Positions 12,650-24,197 of a stretch of 64,000 nucleotides of DNA are shown in pieces. This DNA is from Hemileia vastatrix (taxonomy: Eukaryota; Basidiomycota; Pucciniomycetes; Pucciniales; Zaghouaniaceae): NCBI GenBank assembly GCA_030280995.1, contig JASXTE010000005.1, positions 36,846,203 through 36,910,202 of the forward strand, written 5' to 3'. A program made the translations under genes and the position numbers. Each line of letters begins with the position of its first letter. Position 1 is the stretch's first letter. The notes beneath the pieces are model-generated. The model had not been told where the DNA came from. It was given only the letters and a program-made list of their open reading frames with translations, and made no database searches.

Positions 12650-12880
12650 TCAGAGCCAGCTGATGGTGGGAGGGACAAAAATAGACAGGTCAGAGCCAGA
12701 TGATGGTGGGAGGGATAAAAACAGGAATTTTGGAGCCAGATGATTGTGGGAGGGACAAAAATGGACAAGTTGGAGCCAGATGATGGTGGAAGGGAGGAAA
12801 ATGGACAGGTAAGAGCTGGATGATGGTTGGAGGGACAAAAACAGACAGGCCAGAGCTGGGTGATAGTGGGTGGGATAAAA
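12650..12880. repeat. 39-bp minisatellite
   Basis: About six tandem units of roughly 39 bp, consensus close to gggacaaaaatggacaggt followed by cagagccagatgatggtg. They lie inside the inverted copy of the Tc1 element's 5' region. Long minus-strand open frames here are by-products of the repeat. Confidence 0.85.
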
Positions 12881-13262
12881 AAAGAAGGTGAGTAAATAAA
12901 AATAAAAGAAAATTCTTGATAAAGCCAAAACCAGACAGATGGGAGCTTGATTTTGTGGCTGAGATATTTTTGGGTAGATTGTCAGGAGCAGATTAATTGT
13001 GGGTGGGTAAGTACAGGACTTGGAAAGAAAAGGAAAAAAGAGCTAAAAAATGAAAAAAATGAAATAAAAGAAAAGAAAAAGTGTACTTACCAAAATCAAA
13101 ACCAGACATTCAGGAGCTGGATTTTGTGGGTGGGTTAAGGAGCTGGTGAGCAAGGCTCACATGTCCCCAGATTGTAGAAAATTCACACAACTCACAATCA
13201 CTATGCACCAAGTAATATATCCCTGATGGGGATATATTAGGCAGGGAGATAAGGTCAGAAAA
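12880..13262 (-). repeat. inverted copy of the Tc1-element 5' region
   Basis: The reverse complement of this stretch matches 8050-8400, including the ctcctgaatgtctggtttt and gtaagtacac/gtaagcatt positions, without the transposase gene following it. It is a solo or truncated end. Confidence 0.55.
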
Positions 13263-13541
13263 TTATATGTAATAAATGTCAGTGCAAGAATAATAAGTTT
13301 GAGAAAAGTACATAAGTGTAAGAAAAATTATTTGCAACAATGAGATTTGTTTTTAAAAAAAATGTAAAAAAAATAGGAAAAAATTTAAAAAAAAAAGTAA
13401 AAAATTACTTTTTGAGAAAAAAAATTGAAAAAAAAATTCCCAGGGTTTCAAAATATTTTTTACGCATATTTTTCTCACATATTTTCCTTACACATATTTT
13501 TCTTGAACATATTTTTCTGACCTTGTGTCCCTCCATAATTT

Positions 13542-13656
13542 TGTTATGTCACTTTCACTATGTACTTAGTTATGTATGTTAGTATATATTCTGTAGTTGT
13601 GGTGTCCCATGTTCTTCAGCTCTTTATGGAGTTCTACAGTCTGACACCATGTTAAA
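13542..13656 (+). repeat. copia-2 5' LTR
   Basis: It is 115 bp, beginning TGTTATGTCACTTTC and ending just before the primer-binding-like gtttatgggc. It matches 21407-21521. I found no matching 5-bp duplications outside the two LTRs (aattt on the left, aaaat on the right), so one flank may be rearranged. Confidence 0.7.
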
Positions 13657-13670
13657 GTTTATGGGCTGTA
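13657..13670 (+). promoter_or_regulatory. candidate primer binding site of copia-2
   Basis: The sequence GTTTATGGGCTGTA directly after the LTR resembles GGTTATGGGCCCAG, the complement of the anticodon arm of initiator tRNA-Met found after the copia-1 LTR, at about 10 of 14 positions. Half-tRNA priming of this kind is known for Drosophila copia and yeast Ty5. Confidence 0.5.
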
Positions 13671-13789
13671 CCCATGGGAATTGAAACATTATCCGTAAAA
13701 AACTCCACAATGTTAGCAACACTAGGAACTTTTGTAGGGGAAATACCCCCAGCGCATGTCTGAAAAAGATTTACCTACTTCTTGTGCTG

Positions 13790-16700
13790 GTAAAATTAAA
13801 CCATAGTTAATTACTTGTTTGATATCCAACCAAGATCTTTTCAGCCTTGGTATATACCCTTCCGATTCCCCAGCTTATCCCAACACTAAAACCTCACACA
13901 AAACCCACTCCTCCACCCAAAAATGGGTTTCTTCTGTCACTCCTTCCCTCACTCTCACCCCCATACCGGAATATCCATTGTACTCCACCTCTTGCACTCC
14001 TCCTCAATCATCCTCTACATCTTGCGCTCCTTTGCACACCACAAATACACCCTCACCCCCTTGCACTCCTTCTCCTATTTTAAGTCAACACCTACTAACC
14101 TCACAACCCTCAAACAAACCAACTGACTTGGAAAATACATTCAAGCCCTTGGACTCACTTCCTTCCCCAATCAAAGACCTAACACAATCAATTGAAGGTC
14201 TTTTAATCCACTGGCATTAATCCCTTTCCTCACCTTCCCCCAGTCCCTCCCCCTCTACCATCTTCCAAAACCCTACCTTTAGCATATAAAAGGCAGGTAT
14301 GGCAACTCCAACTGGGAGATCAATCTCCCCATTTAGGTAGACTGATCCCACCAGTTGCTCCCATACATTGCCCCTACACACAATGCCATCTCAGCAACTG
14401 GAACCAATGCAAACAGAATCAGTTAGCATGATTGAACAATAATGAACACTGTGTAATGTAATTGAGTTTAATAAATTAATCCTAAATCTTGAAACAAATG
14501 GTTGTAGCTGCTTTGAATGGAACAGCAATTTACTAGCTTTAATCAGAGATTTTTTTGGAACAAGAGCTTATGTTCTAAATGATGAAAGTGGACCAGATGA
14601 ATTTGAAGATAGAGTTACCTATCTGATTCTGGTACACTCCATTTCCCCAAACCTACAACATGATAAATCTACATACTGGAAATAACGCCAGAGATATCTT
14701 CATATTAGCAACAAATTCACTAGATCTAATCATACCTCTATGATGAAGGCAATTTTCAATTTCATTGATCTGAAACAAACTCAGTTAACATCTCACAGTG
14801 ATTATCTAGAAGCGTTCAACAAATAATCTGAGGCAATTGAGCATCAAGGAATAATTTTCAATCAAAAACGTTCTAAAGAATTAATGTCCCACACTTTATT
14901 ACCATCATCTCTGAAAGACCTTAATGTTAATCTTTGTGTTGCTCTGGATAGCTGCCCTGACTCAAAATTTGTTACCTTTGAAAAAAATTATCAACTCATA
15001 CTTTCATTAGCCCAAAACAGAGAAGATAGAGAAACTTTTTAAACAGCTCCTACTGTGTCTTTGTTGACTTAACCCATCTTTAATGTGGAAGCTCATCCAA
15101 AACATCAAACTGACTCCTGCAACCCCACTGGTGCTGAAAGAAAATTTCATGAATGCAAAGCAACCACTCACATTTTTTCTCACTGTCCCTACAATCTTTA
15201 TTCATCCACTTTTTCTTCCAGACTCTACATCATGAGAGAATGTGCAAAGACTTTTTCTTCTGATCCAAATGTAAAAAAACAAACTGGTTTACATCCCCTA
15301 CAAAAGACCACAACATAAACCAATTAGAGCCAGAGATGTCCATATTGAAGATGATGAAGTGACTATCTTTGATGATAATGTAGAGGCCTTGTACAAAAAA
15401 GTTGCACAGATTGACCTGAAAAGTGTGGAATTGTCACTTGAAGAAATTGCAAGGAATGTGGCAATCTTGGATTCTGGAGCTACCCATCATGTCACTGGTA
15501 ATGTAAGCCTTCTCAGCATTTTCAAACCTCTCAAAAATCAAATTCCAATCAAAGTAGAAACTAACTATCCTTCCTCATTTATTACTGGTATAGAGGACCT
15601 GAAAATAAAAGGAGATGGAAAAGTTTTTACCATTACCAGTTTTTTTTACTGTCCAGATGTTAGAACTACTCTTATTTCTCTTTTTGATTTGGTGGATAGT
15701 GGCTTCTGTTTTGATTTATGGTCTGAAGACAAGAACCTAGGTATTTATTTAAAAGATGATTTATTTTAAAGGGAAATCATAAAGTACAAGGAGGTGTTGG
15801 ATCCTAGATGTAATTAGCTTTAGTGATTTCAATCCAAATGATGTTTCTCCTTACCATTATTCCTTGCATTCTTCTATTCTATGTAATGTAAAAAAGAATG
15901 AGCATATCAACCAACCTCCAGCTACAAAAGGCTCCCTTATTAATTGACACAGAAGACTTGGTCATACCAGCTAAAACACAATCAGAAATATCATCAAAAC
16001 TTGAAATGGTACTGTATTTCCCCTTTCTATGCCACCAGGTAAGACTGACTGTGAATATTTTCTGATTTCAAAAAGTACCAGAAACCCTTCAGCTGCTTGT
16101 GAATCAAGACCTGAATCAATGATTAGCCTAATTGTTGGAGACCTGGTTGTCCTATTGATCCTACTACTCATGGTACAAGATGGGAAGCTATATTCAGGGA
16201 AAGTTCAACTTCTTATGGTGAGGTGTTTCTGCTTAATGCCAAATCTGAAGCCACATCTGCTTTTGTTACCTTTTATAGTAAAATGGAGAATGTCACTGGA
16301 AAAAAGCTTCAAGAATTACAAAATGATGGGGGGAAATGCACAGCAGGCAGATAGCTCAAATTCTAGCTGAAATTGGAGCTACTCATAAAGTTACTTTTCC
16401 CCACCACAATGAATAAAATGGATCAGCTGAACTTTTCAACAAGACTGTTTGTGACATTTCTAGAGCTGTTCTGCTATCTAGTGAATTACCTGAATGCTTC
16501 TGGGGCCTGGCATATAAATGGGAAGCTCATGTTCACTATCGACTTCCCAATGTCAAGACTGGTGACAAAACTCCCCTACAGCTCATGTACAACTGTGATC
16601 CAACTTACTCCAACTTCAGAATTTTTGGTGAAACAGCTTTTTTCCATATTCATAAAGAAACTCAATACAAACTTGATCAATGTTCTTTAGTCTGTAAGTG

Positions 16701-18126
16701 TGTTGGTTATTCTTTAAATAATGCAGGTTGGCTTTTTTTGGCATCTAGAATCAAATTCTTTTTTCAAATATGCTACAGCTGTTTTCCCTGGTGACCAACT
16801 TCCTACTCACAAATCATCTTATAAACCACCACCCTTAAAAGTTTCTCTTGACCATATCCTAAAAGCCATGAAAATAGGTAAGTTCAAAGATTAAAAAACC
16901 CTGATTTCTCAAGAAAAAGCTGTAAATGACACTGTAGAGAAAGGTTTGTCCCAATCTTCCATTATCCCAAAAACTCATTTGCAAGCCATGCTCTCATCTG
17001 ACACTAGATAGTGGGATCAAGCATGCAAAAAATAGTTGTCAAAAATTAAAGATATGGATGTCTGGTATGAGGAATGACCTCTCCCTGGTGCAAAACTGAC
17101 TAATTCTAAATGGGTATTTACCATCAAAGATCCTTCATCCTAATCACCAACCTACAAAGCAAGATATGTAGCCAAAGGTTTCTTGCAACAGTATGGGATT
17201 GATTTCACTGAGACTTGTGCTTGAACTGCCACTTTTTCTTCACAATTCATTCTTCTCACACAGGAAGCTTATCACAAATGGTGTTAAGACCTAAGAAGGC
17301 AGACTACCACCAGGGCTAACACTAGCCTGAGATGGGACTGACTATGCTGGATGCAGCAGTGAGACTAACTAAAACTGACTATGTTGGGACTTCCAACAGT
17401 GAGAGAAGACAGGACTGACTATGCCAATTGGAAGTGAGACTAGAGAATAACTGGATTACTAGATAAGTTTTCTGATGGGGAGCACTCCACAAAACTTGCC
17501 CCATATAACCCCCTTATGAAATATCCACTCTTCTGCCTCTTTACAATGAATAGCACCCATAGCACTCTTCCTACCTACCTCTCAACCAAATCCTAACAAA
17601 TGGCCTGTTAAATCTTTTGATGTCACTGCTGCTTACTTTCACAGTCCAATTGATGAGGCAATTTGGGTCTTCCCTCCTTAAGTTTTTCAGCTGCATGACA
17701 TTGGAAATGCACTACATTTAAAAAAGGTTCTCTATGGCACAAAACTAGAAGAAAGATGCTGGAGACTTTATATAGCCTGCAAATTGGATGCCCTGGCATA
17801 TAAGGCAAGTCAGTATGATAAAAATTTTTTATTTTCTCAGGAAAAAGGGATGCTTGGGTGTGATATGGATCCATGTTGATGACAGTATAGTCACTGGAAG
17901 TAATAAAGAGGTATTTAAGGATTTGGAGGATGGTTTGGATGGTAATTTGAAGGTAAAGTGGGGTGATAATGTGGATGGTATTGTAGGTTTTTCTATCAAA
18001 GAAGTTGTAGAAGGGTTTTATCTGCACAATTTTCAGCTCATTGAAAAATTTCTGCAGACCGGTAACCCATCTGGCTTGACAACAAGATCCCCCCTATCAA
18101 CTAATCTAGAAATTACCATAGGCAAG
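13790..18126 (+). pseudogene. copia-2 gag-pol, 5' part, heavily decayed
   Basis: This is a Ty1/Copia polyprotein in fragments. The N-terminal Pro/Ser/Thr-rich gag piece is at 13819-14220, then a gag body with stops at 14400-15050, and a degraded zinc finger near 15140 (HECKATTHIFSHC). The protease is at 15359-15769 with the active-site motif VAILDSGATHHVTG. Integrase pieces span 15900-16790, and reverse transcriptase covers 17040-18126, including SKWVFTIKDPSS, FDVTAAYFHS (a catalytic-Asp region) and WIHVDDSIVTGS (the YVDD-equivalent box). Many stops and shifts make it inactive. The reverse transcriptase is split by a solo LTR at 17282-17598 and by the CACTA-like element at 18127. Confidence 0.85.
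17282..17598 (+). mobile_element. solo LTR (317 bp) inside copia-2 reverse transcriptase
   Basis: It starts TGTTAAGACC and ends CCTAACA, is flanked by AATGG at 17277-17281 and 17599-17603, and interrupts the Copia frame between the codons for HKW and PVKSFDVTAAYF. Removing it together with one AATGG joins the two parts in frame. Strand is nominal (TG...CA read on the plus strand). This is a different LTR family from families A, copia-1 and copia-2. Confidence 0.8.
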
Positions 18127-20571
18127 CACCACGCAATATAGGGGCGGATTTGCTAGCAAGTCCGCAACCTTGAACCCTAATTCATATCTTTTTCAGAACA
18201 CATTGAGGTGGTGATGAAACAATCATGAATAAATATTGAATTTACTTTGAAAACACCTTGAAACTTATTTGAACCTTCATTGAACCACAGTTGATTAATA
18301 GTTCAAAAAATATTCACAGCAGGAAAAAAGTGTGCACTAGACGTCTAGTGCTTTTTTGCTTCTTGAAATAATTCCTGGTAGAATTCCAAGTGGGAATTCC
18401 ATCTGATACCTCCCTCCCCTAATTCTCTCTTATCTTCAAACTGTCTTCCTATCCTAACCCCCTTATCTTGTTGCTAAACTTGCCATCTACTTACCCTTTC
18501 TACCCTATCCCTTCCCTTCACAGTGAGAAAACAGCTCTCCTCTCCTTCCATTCCTCTCCCTTCTCTTCTTTTTATTTCTCGCACCTCCCCCAGAACCTCA
18601 CTCACCTTTCCCAGCACACTGTCATTACTTAGTTTTATTTTACTTTGTATTTTTTTCTTTTTTCTTCCCTACAAATATCTTCTTTTCTCAACACTTGGCC
18701 ACATTTTTTTGGTAAACACAAGCAACTCAAATTCTGAAATATGTATTTAGTTACATTATTTACCACTTGGAATGGTTTATAATTCCTCAAGATATTATTC
18801 CTTGTTATTTCTAATTTATACATATTAATTATTCCCAATTTTATCAAAAGTTGGATACTTTCCAAGCCCTTGCATGCCTCCCCAGCACTTTTTTCACCTC
18901 TCCTATCTCATTGCTCACCTCACCCAGAAAAATAGAGGGACTTGAGAAAGCTGGGGAAGGTGAGAGAGGGGCTTTACAGGGCTGGGAGAGGTTTTAAAAG
19001 CCCCTAATCCACTTCAGAAAGGCTTGCAAAGGTGAGCAAGGGTCTTGAAAGGCCTATAAGAGGTGATAAAAGCCTCTCACCTACTACTCCCAGCCCTACT
19101 TAGTCTTTACAGCACCTCACTCACATCTCCAGCCAAATTAAGGGACTGGGGAGGTTGGGGGAGGTGATAAATGCCTCTCACTCACTTCTACCAGCCCTCC
19201 TTAGTCTTTACAGCACCTCACTCACATCTCCAGCCAAAGTAAGTGGCTGGGGGAGGTGAGTGAAGGGCTGGAAAGGGCTTGGGAAGGTGAGAAAGGCTAG
19301 GGGAGGTAAGTGAAAGCTGTGGGATGTGGACAATAGACTGGGGAGGTGAGTAATATTTTGAGAATGTGAGAGAAAGTCTGGTGAGGGCTAATGGAGGTGA
19401 TTTGGGTGATTGAGGGGAATGGGAGGTGAGCAAGAGGTTGCAAAAGGGGTGGAGTTGTGTTAAAAGTGAAAATAGAGTGGAGGGGAGTAGTGAGGAGGGC
19501 TTAAACTTAAATTTTGAAGCTTAAAGGGTGTAGCAAATGTATCAGGAGGGCAATAAAAGGGTGGGGAGTGGTAATAGAATTAACAGAAATGACAAGGCAG
19601 AAAAAGTTGTGTGGAGAGATTGATAGGTTTTTCATTGAGGTAACGATAAATGGAGAGTGAACTTTGTTCTTTGGGCGAACATCAGAGTCCGCCCCCTCAA
19701 TCCACAGCTCTATTCTGCCAATATGGAAAATGATTGATAATTATTTTTATTGATATTTTTGAACTTAAACCTATAGTTTATATGTCTTTATTTTATATTT
19801 TTGATTTACAATGCACTTTAACACTAAGAAAGTAATATAGTAAAATAATTGGTAATGAAACACTATTTTGCTTTTTTGCACAAGAATTCACAGAATGCTT
19901 CTGATAACTATACATGATATAAATAAATAATATAATAGGAAAATTGTAGCAAAAAGTAGAAAACTAGAACAAAACATTTAAAGAAATTTTAAAATATTGA
20001 ACTTATGTATTTTATGAGTTTATTGTATTTATTTTTAAATGTAATAGTAAAATATGTTGGTTATATTTCATAATCAGAAATAATAAAAATACAAAAAAAA
20101 ATCAGGTAATATGGTTTAAATTAAAAAATAAAAGCTTCAAATTCTTGGTTAAAAGGAGTTATCAATAAAAAGAACTACTGATCTTATTTTATATTTTTTT
20201 TAAAAAAAAATAGAATAAAATCATTAGAGAGGTTAAAAGTGATGTTTTTGAAATAAATAGTATAATTTTCAGTCTTTTTAATGATCAAGTGAAATTCAAA
20301 ATGAAAATGAAAATGAAAATGAGTTTTATGAAAAAAATCCTGTGAATGGATCAGATTATTAATCTTCCCTTGTTATTATTTCTATAAATTATTCATTAAA
20401 CTTTCACTATTATTCCAGCACAGACTCATCCATTTTTGGTTAAGAGCTCAAGATGAGTTCAAAGTAAAGTTCAGCCTGAGTCAAGTCTGAGTTCAGTCTG
20501 AGTCCAGTCTGAGTTCATCTGACTTCAAGTTGAGGTCTTGCTAGCAAGTCCCCCCCAAAGATTGCATGGTG
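18127..20571. mobile_element. CACTA-like element, 2.4 kb, non-autonomous, in copia-2
   Basis: The ends are CACCACGCAATATAGGGG on the left and, reading inward from the right, CACCATGCAATCTTTGGGG. Both are followed by the palindromic block GACTTGCTAGCAAGTC or a one-base variant. The target duplication is AAG (18124-18126 and 20572-20574); removing the insert and one AAG restores the Copia frame. The two ends differ in a constant way across the family: one continues into AACCTTG, the other into repeats of gaactcagact. No transposase-like protein is visible inside, so it must rely on one encoded elsewhere. CAC-starting ends and 3-bp duplications fit the CACTA/EnSpm superfamily, but without a transposase this remains inferred. 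Confidence 0.75.
18880..19470. repeat. purine-rich GGGGAGGTGAG repeats inside the CACTA-like element
   Basis: The tract has many variants of ggggaggtgag and, in the other direction, cctcactcacatctccagc. A roughly 109-bp segment (agtctttacagcacctcac) is repeated at about 19098 and 19204. It resembles the repeat arrays that many CACTA elements carry inside their ends; no gene is present. Confidence 0.65.
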
Positions 20572-20574
20572 AAG

Positions 20575-21260
20575 GATGAACAGGTAGCTATTGATGCAAA
20601 TAAATATCTCTCTATTCTAGGTGCTCTCAGTTATGTGGCAGTAGCAACTAGGCCAGATCTTTCCTTCCCTGTCAATTTCTCAGCAAGATTCTCCTCCAAA
20701 CCTACAGCCACTCACTAGATTGCTCTAAACCACATGCTCAGATATGTTCAACACACCACCAACCTATGTCTTCACATTCATCCTGACCAAACTTCCTCAC
20801 TTGAGCTCCTATCTTTTTCTGATTCCATCTGGAATAACAAAGAATTCTCAAGAGCTCAAAGTGGACACCTGTTGCTCCTTAACTCTTGTCCAATTGTGTG
20901 GACCTCAAGGTGCCAATTGACAGTAAGTGATTCATCATGCACTGATGAATATGTGGCACTTGGTGGTGGTATGAAAGATGCCATTTGGATCTCAAATCTT
21001 CTCAAAGATATATTTCCTGATATTTCCCCTATCAAGATCTTCTGTGACAATAAAGGAGCAATAGCCAAAGCAAAAGGCAATCCAGGAAACAAGAGGACAT
21101 GGCATGTGGATAGGTGTTTCTACATTGTTAATGAACAGCTCTTCCTAAAAAAGGCAACCTTAGAATGAGTTCCCACTGCTCAAATGTGTGCAGATATACT
21201 CACTAAATCACTGGGCCTATCTCTAACAATGCTTCAAAGGAAAGATGTCTGTGTGTGGTG
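20575..21260 (+). pseudogene. copia-2 reverse transcriptase end and RNase H
   Basis: This continues the polyprotein after the CACTA-like insertion: LGALSYVAVATRPDLSF, a stop at 20716 (TAG in ATH*IALNHMLRYV), then RNase H with CQLTVSDSSCTDEYVALGGG and CDNKGAIAKAKGNPGNKRT. It ends near ITKSLGLSL-like sequence at 21200, with a TGA after ATLE at 21168. The catalytic Asp of the SDSIW block is in place, but stops make it inactive. Confidence 0.85.
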
Positions 21261-21406
21261 ATGGGGTTATATTCTCTCTTCTCTATCTTTGTTTTATTTT
21301 GTTTCATTTACTTTTTTTTTCTCTCTTCTTTCTCTCTGTTTTGGAGTTGGTTATATTTGAATGGGGGGGATATCAGTAATCTTTTTTCATAACTAAGTGG
21401 GGAGGA

Positions 21407-21521
21407 TGTTATGTCACTAGCACTATGTACTTAGTTATGTATGCTAGTATATATTCTGTAGTTGTGGCGTCCCCTGTTCTCCAGTTCTTTCCGGAGCTCT
21501 ACAGGCTGACACCGTGCTGCA
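21407..21521 (+). repeat. copia-2 3' LTR
   Basis: It is 115 bp, beginning TGTTATGTCACTAGC and ending GTGCTGCA, preceded by a purine tract (gtggggagga) that fits a polypurine primer. It matches the 5' LTR in length with several substitutions, including C-to-T-type differences. Confidence 0.75.
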
Positions 21522-21690
21522 AAAATATCCCTAACTCGTGCTGGATATCCCTGTCGGGGATAGCTTACTTGGTGCGTAGTGAATCTCCCACTAGTGCCAA
21601 ATATGTCACAAATCTCACACTAAAAGTTTGGGATCTTTGTGCAAGTTGCACCAGCCGTTCCGAATATGGCTGTAACAGTTGTAAACATAT
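21522..21690 (-). repeat. Tc1-element terminal fragment
   Basis: The reverse complement matches 8005-8110 (cggaacggctggtgcaactt against ggaacagttggtgaaactt, and ttggcactagtg). It lies directly against the copia-2 3' LTR. Unlike the other copies it retains CpG sites. Confidence 0.5.
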
Positions 21691-21714
21691 TGGCAAAGCA
21701 TCACACGATGTGTA

Positions 21715-21928
21715 CAGTCAAACCCGTCAACATTGAGACAAAAATGATTTTTTTTGAAAATTTATTAACAGTTTTTATAACAGTAGAGAGGCGAAACAAC
21801 AGAAAAATCAACCTGATTGCCGCAAAATGAATTGAAGATATCAAAAAAAATGCTGCAGCTCAACTTTTGGGTTGTCAATAAATTTTCAAAAATTTTCATT
21901 TTTGTGTCAATGTTTAAGGGTTTGACTG
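21715..21928. mobile_element. pogo-like MITE P, copy 1
   Basis: A 214-bp, largely palindromic element. The ends are CAGTCAAACCCGTCAACATT and its inverted partner, with TA on both sides (21713-21714 and 21929-21930). Ends of the CAGT...ACTG type with a TA target are characteristic of the pogo branch of Tc1/mariner. No coding capacity. Confidence 0.8.
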
Positions 21929-22203
21929 TATATAATTATTAATCGATAAAGTAAAACTAAAAAGATTATCATATCAAATTAGATGAAAATAAAGTGTAGC
22001 AAGACGCGATATGATAGAATAGAACCAAGTAAACAAACATTATGTAACGAAAAACTGTAAAGGTAAGTCGTGACACGTAATTTCAAAAATAAAAAAATAA
22101 AAAAGGAGGGTAGAAAAGGAAGGAGGAAACTAATGATTTTCACAAAAAAAAAAAAAAAAAAAAGACCAAAATAATATTTAGATCAATTAACGACAGTGTC
22201 TTA

Positions 22204-22662
22204 CAGTCAGATCTGAAAACATTGAGACAAAAATGAACATATTCGAAATTTTATTGACAGCCCAAAAGTTGAGCTGCATCATTTCTTTATGTAACATCTT
22301 CAATTCATCTTGTGACAATCAGATTAATTCCTTTGTTCTTTCTGTTAGGTCTCGACCGCGCCGCAGTATCATCATGTATATAATTAGAGCTACAGCAATT
22401 AAGATAATTTTTCCATTCTGTTTTCTAAATAATTAAAGTTGCCCACCGTAGCCAGCCAATAGTTTCGCCTCTCTTCATCATCTGAGGTGAAAGAGAAGCC
22501 AAACAGAGTGTCACAAAATGAATTGAAGATGCCAAAAAAAAATTTTTTTTAAATTTAAAAAAATTTAAAAAAATTTAAAAAAAACTGAGGCTCAACCTTT
22601 TGAGCTATCAATAAATTTTCAAAAAATTTCATTTTTGTCTCAATGTTTTCCGGATCTGACTT
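22204..22662. mobile_element. pogo-like MITE P, copy 2, with internal insertion
   Basis: It has the same ends as copy 1 (acattgagacaaaaatg at the left, catttttgtctcaatgt at the right). The centre is longer, holding an unrelated stretch of roughly 120 bp from about 22347 (ttaggtctcgaccgcgccgc) that ends before gtttcgcctctcttcatcat, plus an expanded A-rich tract at about 22538-22584. Confidence 0.75.
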
Positions 22663-23128
22663 TAAGAGTAAATAATAATAACAAATTCAAATACCCAAAA
22701 GTTCAAATCCGCATCTGTGAGTCACTCACTAGAACTACATTCCAAAAAAGCCAAGTTTAGAAATTGAAACTCCTTTCCTTCAAATTATATCACCTTGTCA
22801 AGACATCTAACCTTAAGAAGACGAAGAAAGAAAGGAAATACCATGTGTATATATAGATACTTATAGCAATAAAAATGGCTTCTTAATTATCCCACGATAC
22901 TCTCTCACTTCAAAGTTCTGTTTTTGAACACTGCCATCGTCTCAAGCCAGCGTCCCCTTTAACTTTTTTTTTTTTTGGTTGATCAATTATTACATTCCAT
23001 CTCCTCATCTACCTCTATCACGTATTATTCTTACATTCCTTCTATAGCTCATCTTCATTCAGGTAAGATTGTTGGAAAACTTAATAACAAAATCACAAAC
23101 CTTTTTTTTTATCCAAACGTCCTCGCCT

Positions 23129-23164
<36 letters not shown>

Positions 23165-24197
23165 AAAATGAAGTGAAATGAAAAAAATGAAATTCAGGAA
23201 GGAATGACCTGCTCTTCTCTAGTTTGTAATGATAATAAATTAAATATAAAAATACCGCACTCACTTATTTTTCTTGAATTGAATTATCGTATTGTTGAGA
23301 AACGTTGGTTTCATTTTCAAACTAATTTTTTTTTTGATATTTGTCTCAATAGAAATCAAAATCAATGTAGTATCTAATAAACCGTTGAACAAAGATTTGT
23401 CAAATATATATATATTTTTTTCAATTAGTAGAAAGAATCAATTTATCTTCAAATCCTCATTTTTTCACAAGCTTTGGAATGAGAGTGTGACTTTAGATAT
23501 GGCAATCAACGTTAAATTAAAAATAATGCTCATGATTTCATCCCATTCTTTATCTTCGAAGATTGATAAATGAATATACTAAAGCCTTTTGTTTTGGTTA
23601 ATGTACACGTTAATTGAATGAAAAAAGCCACTGGGCTTTTCGTATATGCAAATATAAACAAATAAAATCATGCGCTACAAACTATAGAGAAAGTCGAACA
23701 AATAAAATAAAGAGAAATTGGATATCAACAGAATAGTCAAGTACATAATATATATCAACAATGTCTATAGATATGCAGATGAAGAGATAAAGGGGAAAAA
23801 AGTTTACTCAAGGAACAGTTTTTTAATACAAGTAAAGAACCAAAGTCCATGTGATAATGAACCGATAGTATGTACAACAATCCTGACTAGATCAAGGATC
23901 ATAATCCTTTATATTTTGTAGGCTTTTTTCGTGGCCCTATGGAATTCTCCACTTTTCCTTTTTCGAAAAATAAACGTTTTTTACAGACATGAGAAAAGAA
24001 AGAAAATATACACGAATTCCATCAAGATCAAGGAAAAATTCGAATCCAAGTTTATACATAAAATCCCAAAATGAAACAAATAGAAGTTCGAAAGGAAAAA
24101 CAAGAACTATAGTCGACTTCCCTCAAAAACTTTCCCCACCTAAGAACGCCTCAAGACCTGAAATTATATTATTTATTATCGTCAGAAAATTATGAAT
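22663..24197. other. low-repeat intergenic region
   Basis: No gene is supported. It contains a run of about 32 A residues at 23129-23161, a smaller T run near 22966, and AT-rich sequence with ordinary CpG content. It lies downstream (3') of the host gene, which is read leftward. Confidence 0.5.

Noticed and set aside
12424..12928. Pro/Ser/Leu-rich minus-strand open frames of 92-114 codons
   Set aside because: They follow the 39-bp minisatellite in the inverted Tc1 5' region; two overlapping frames show the same periodicity.
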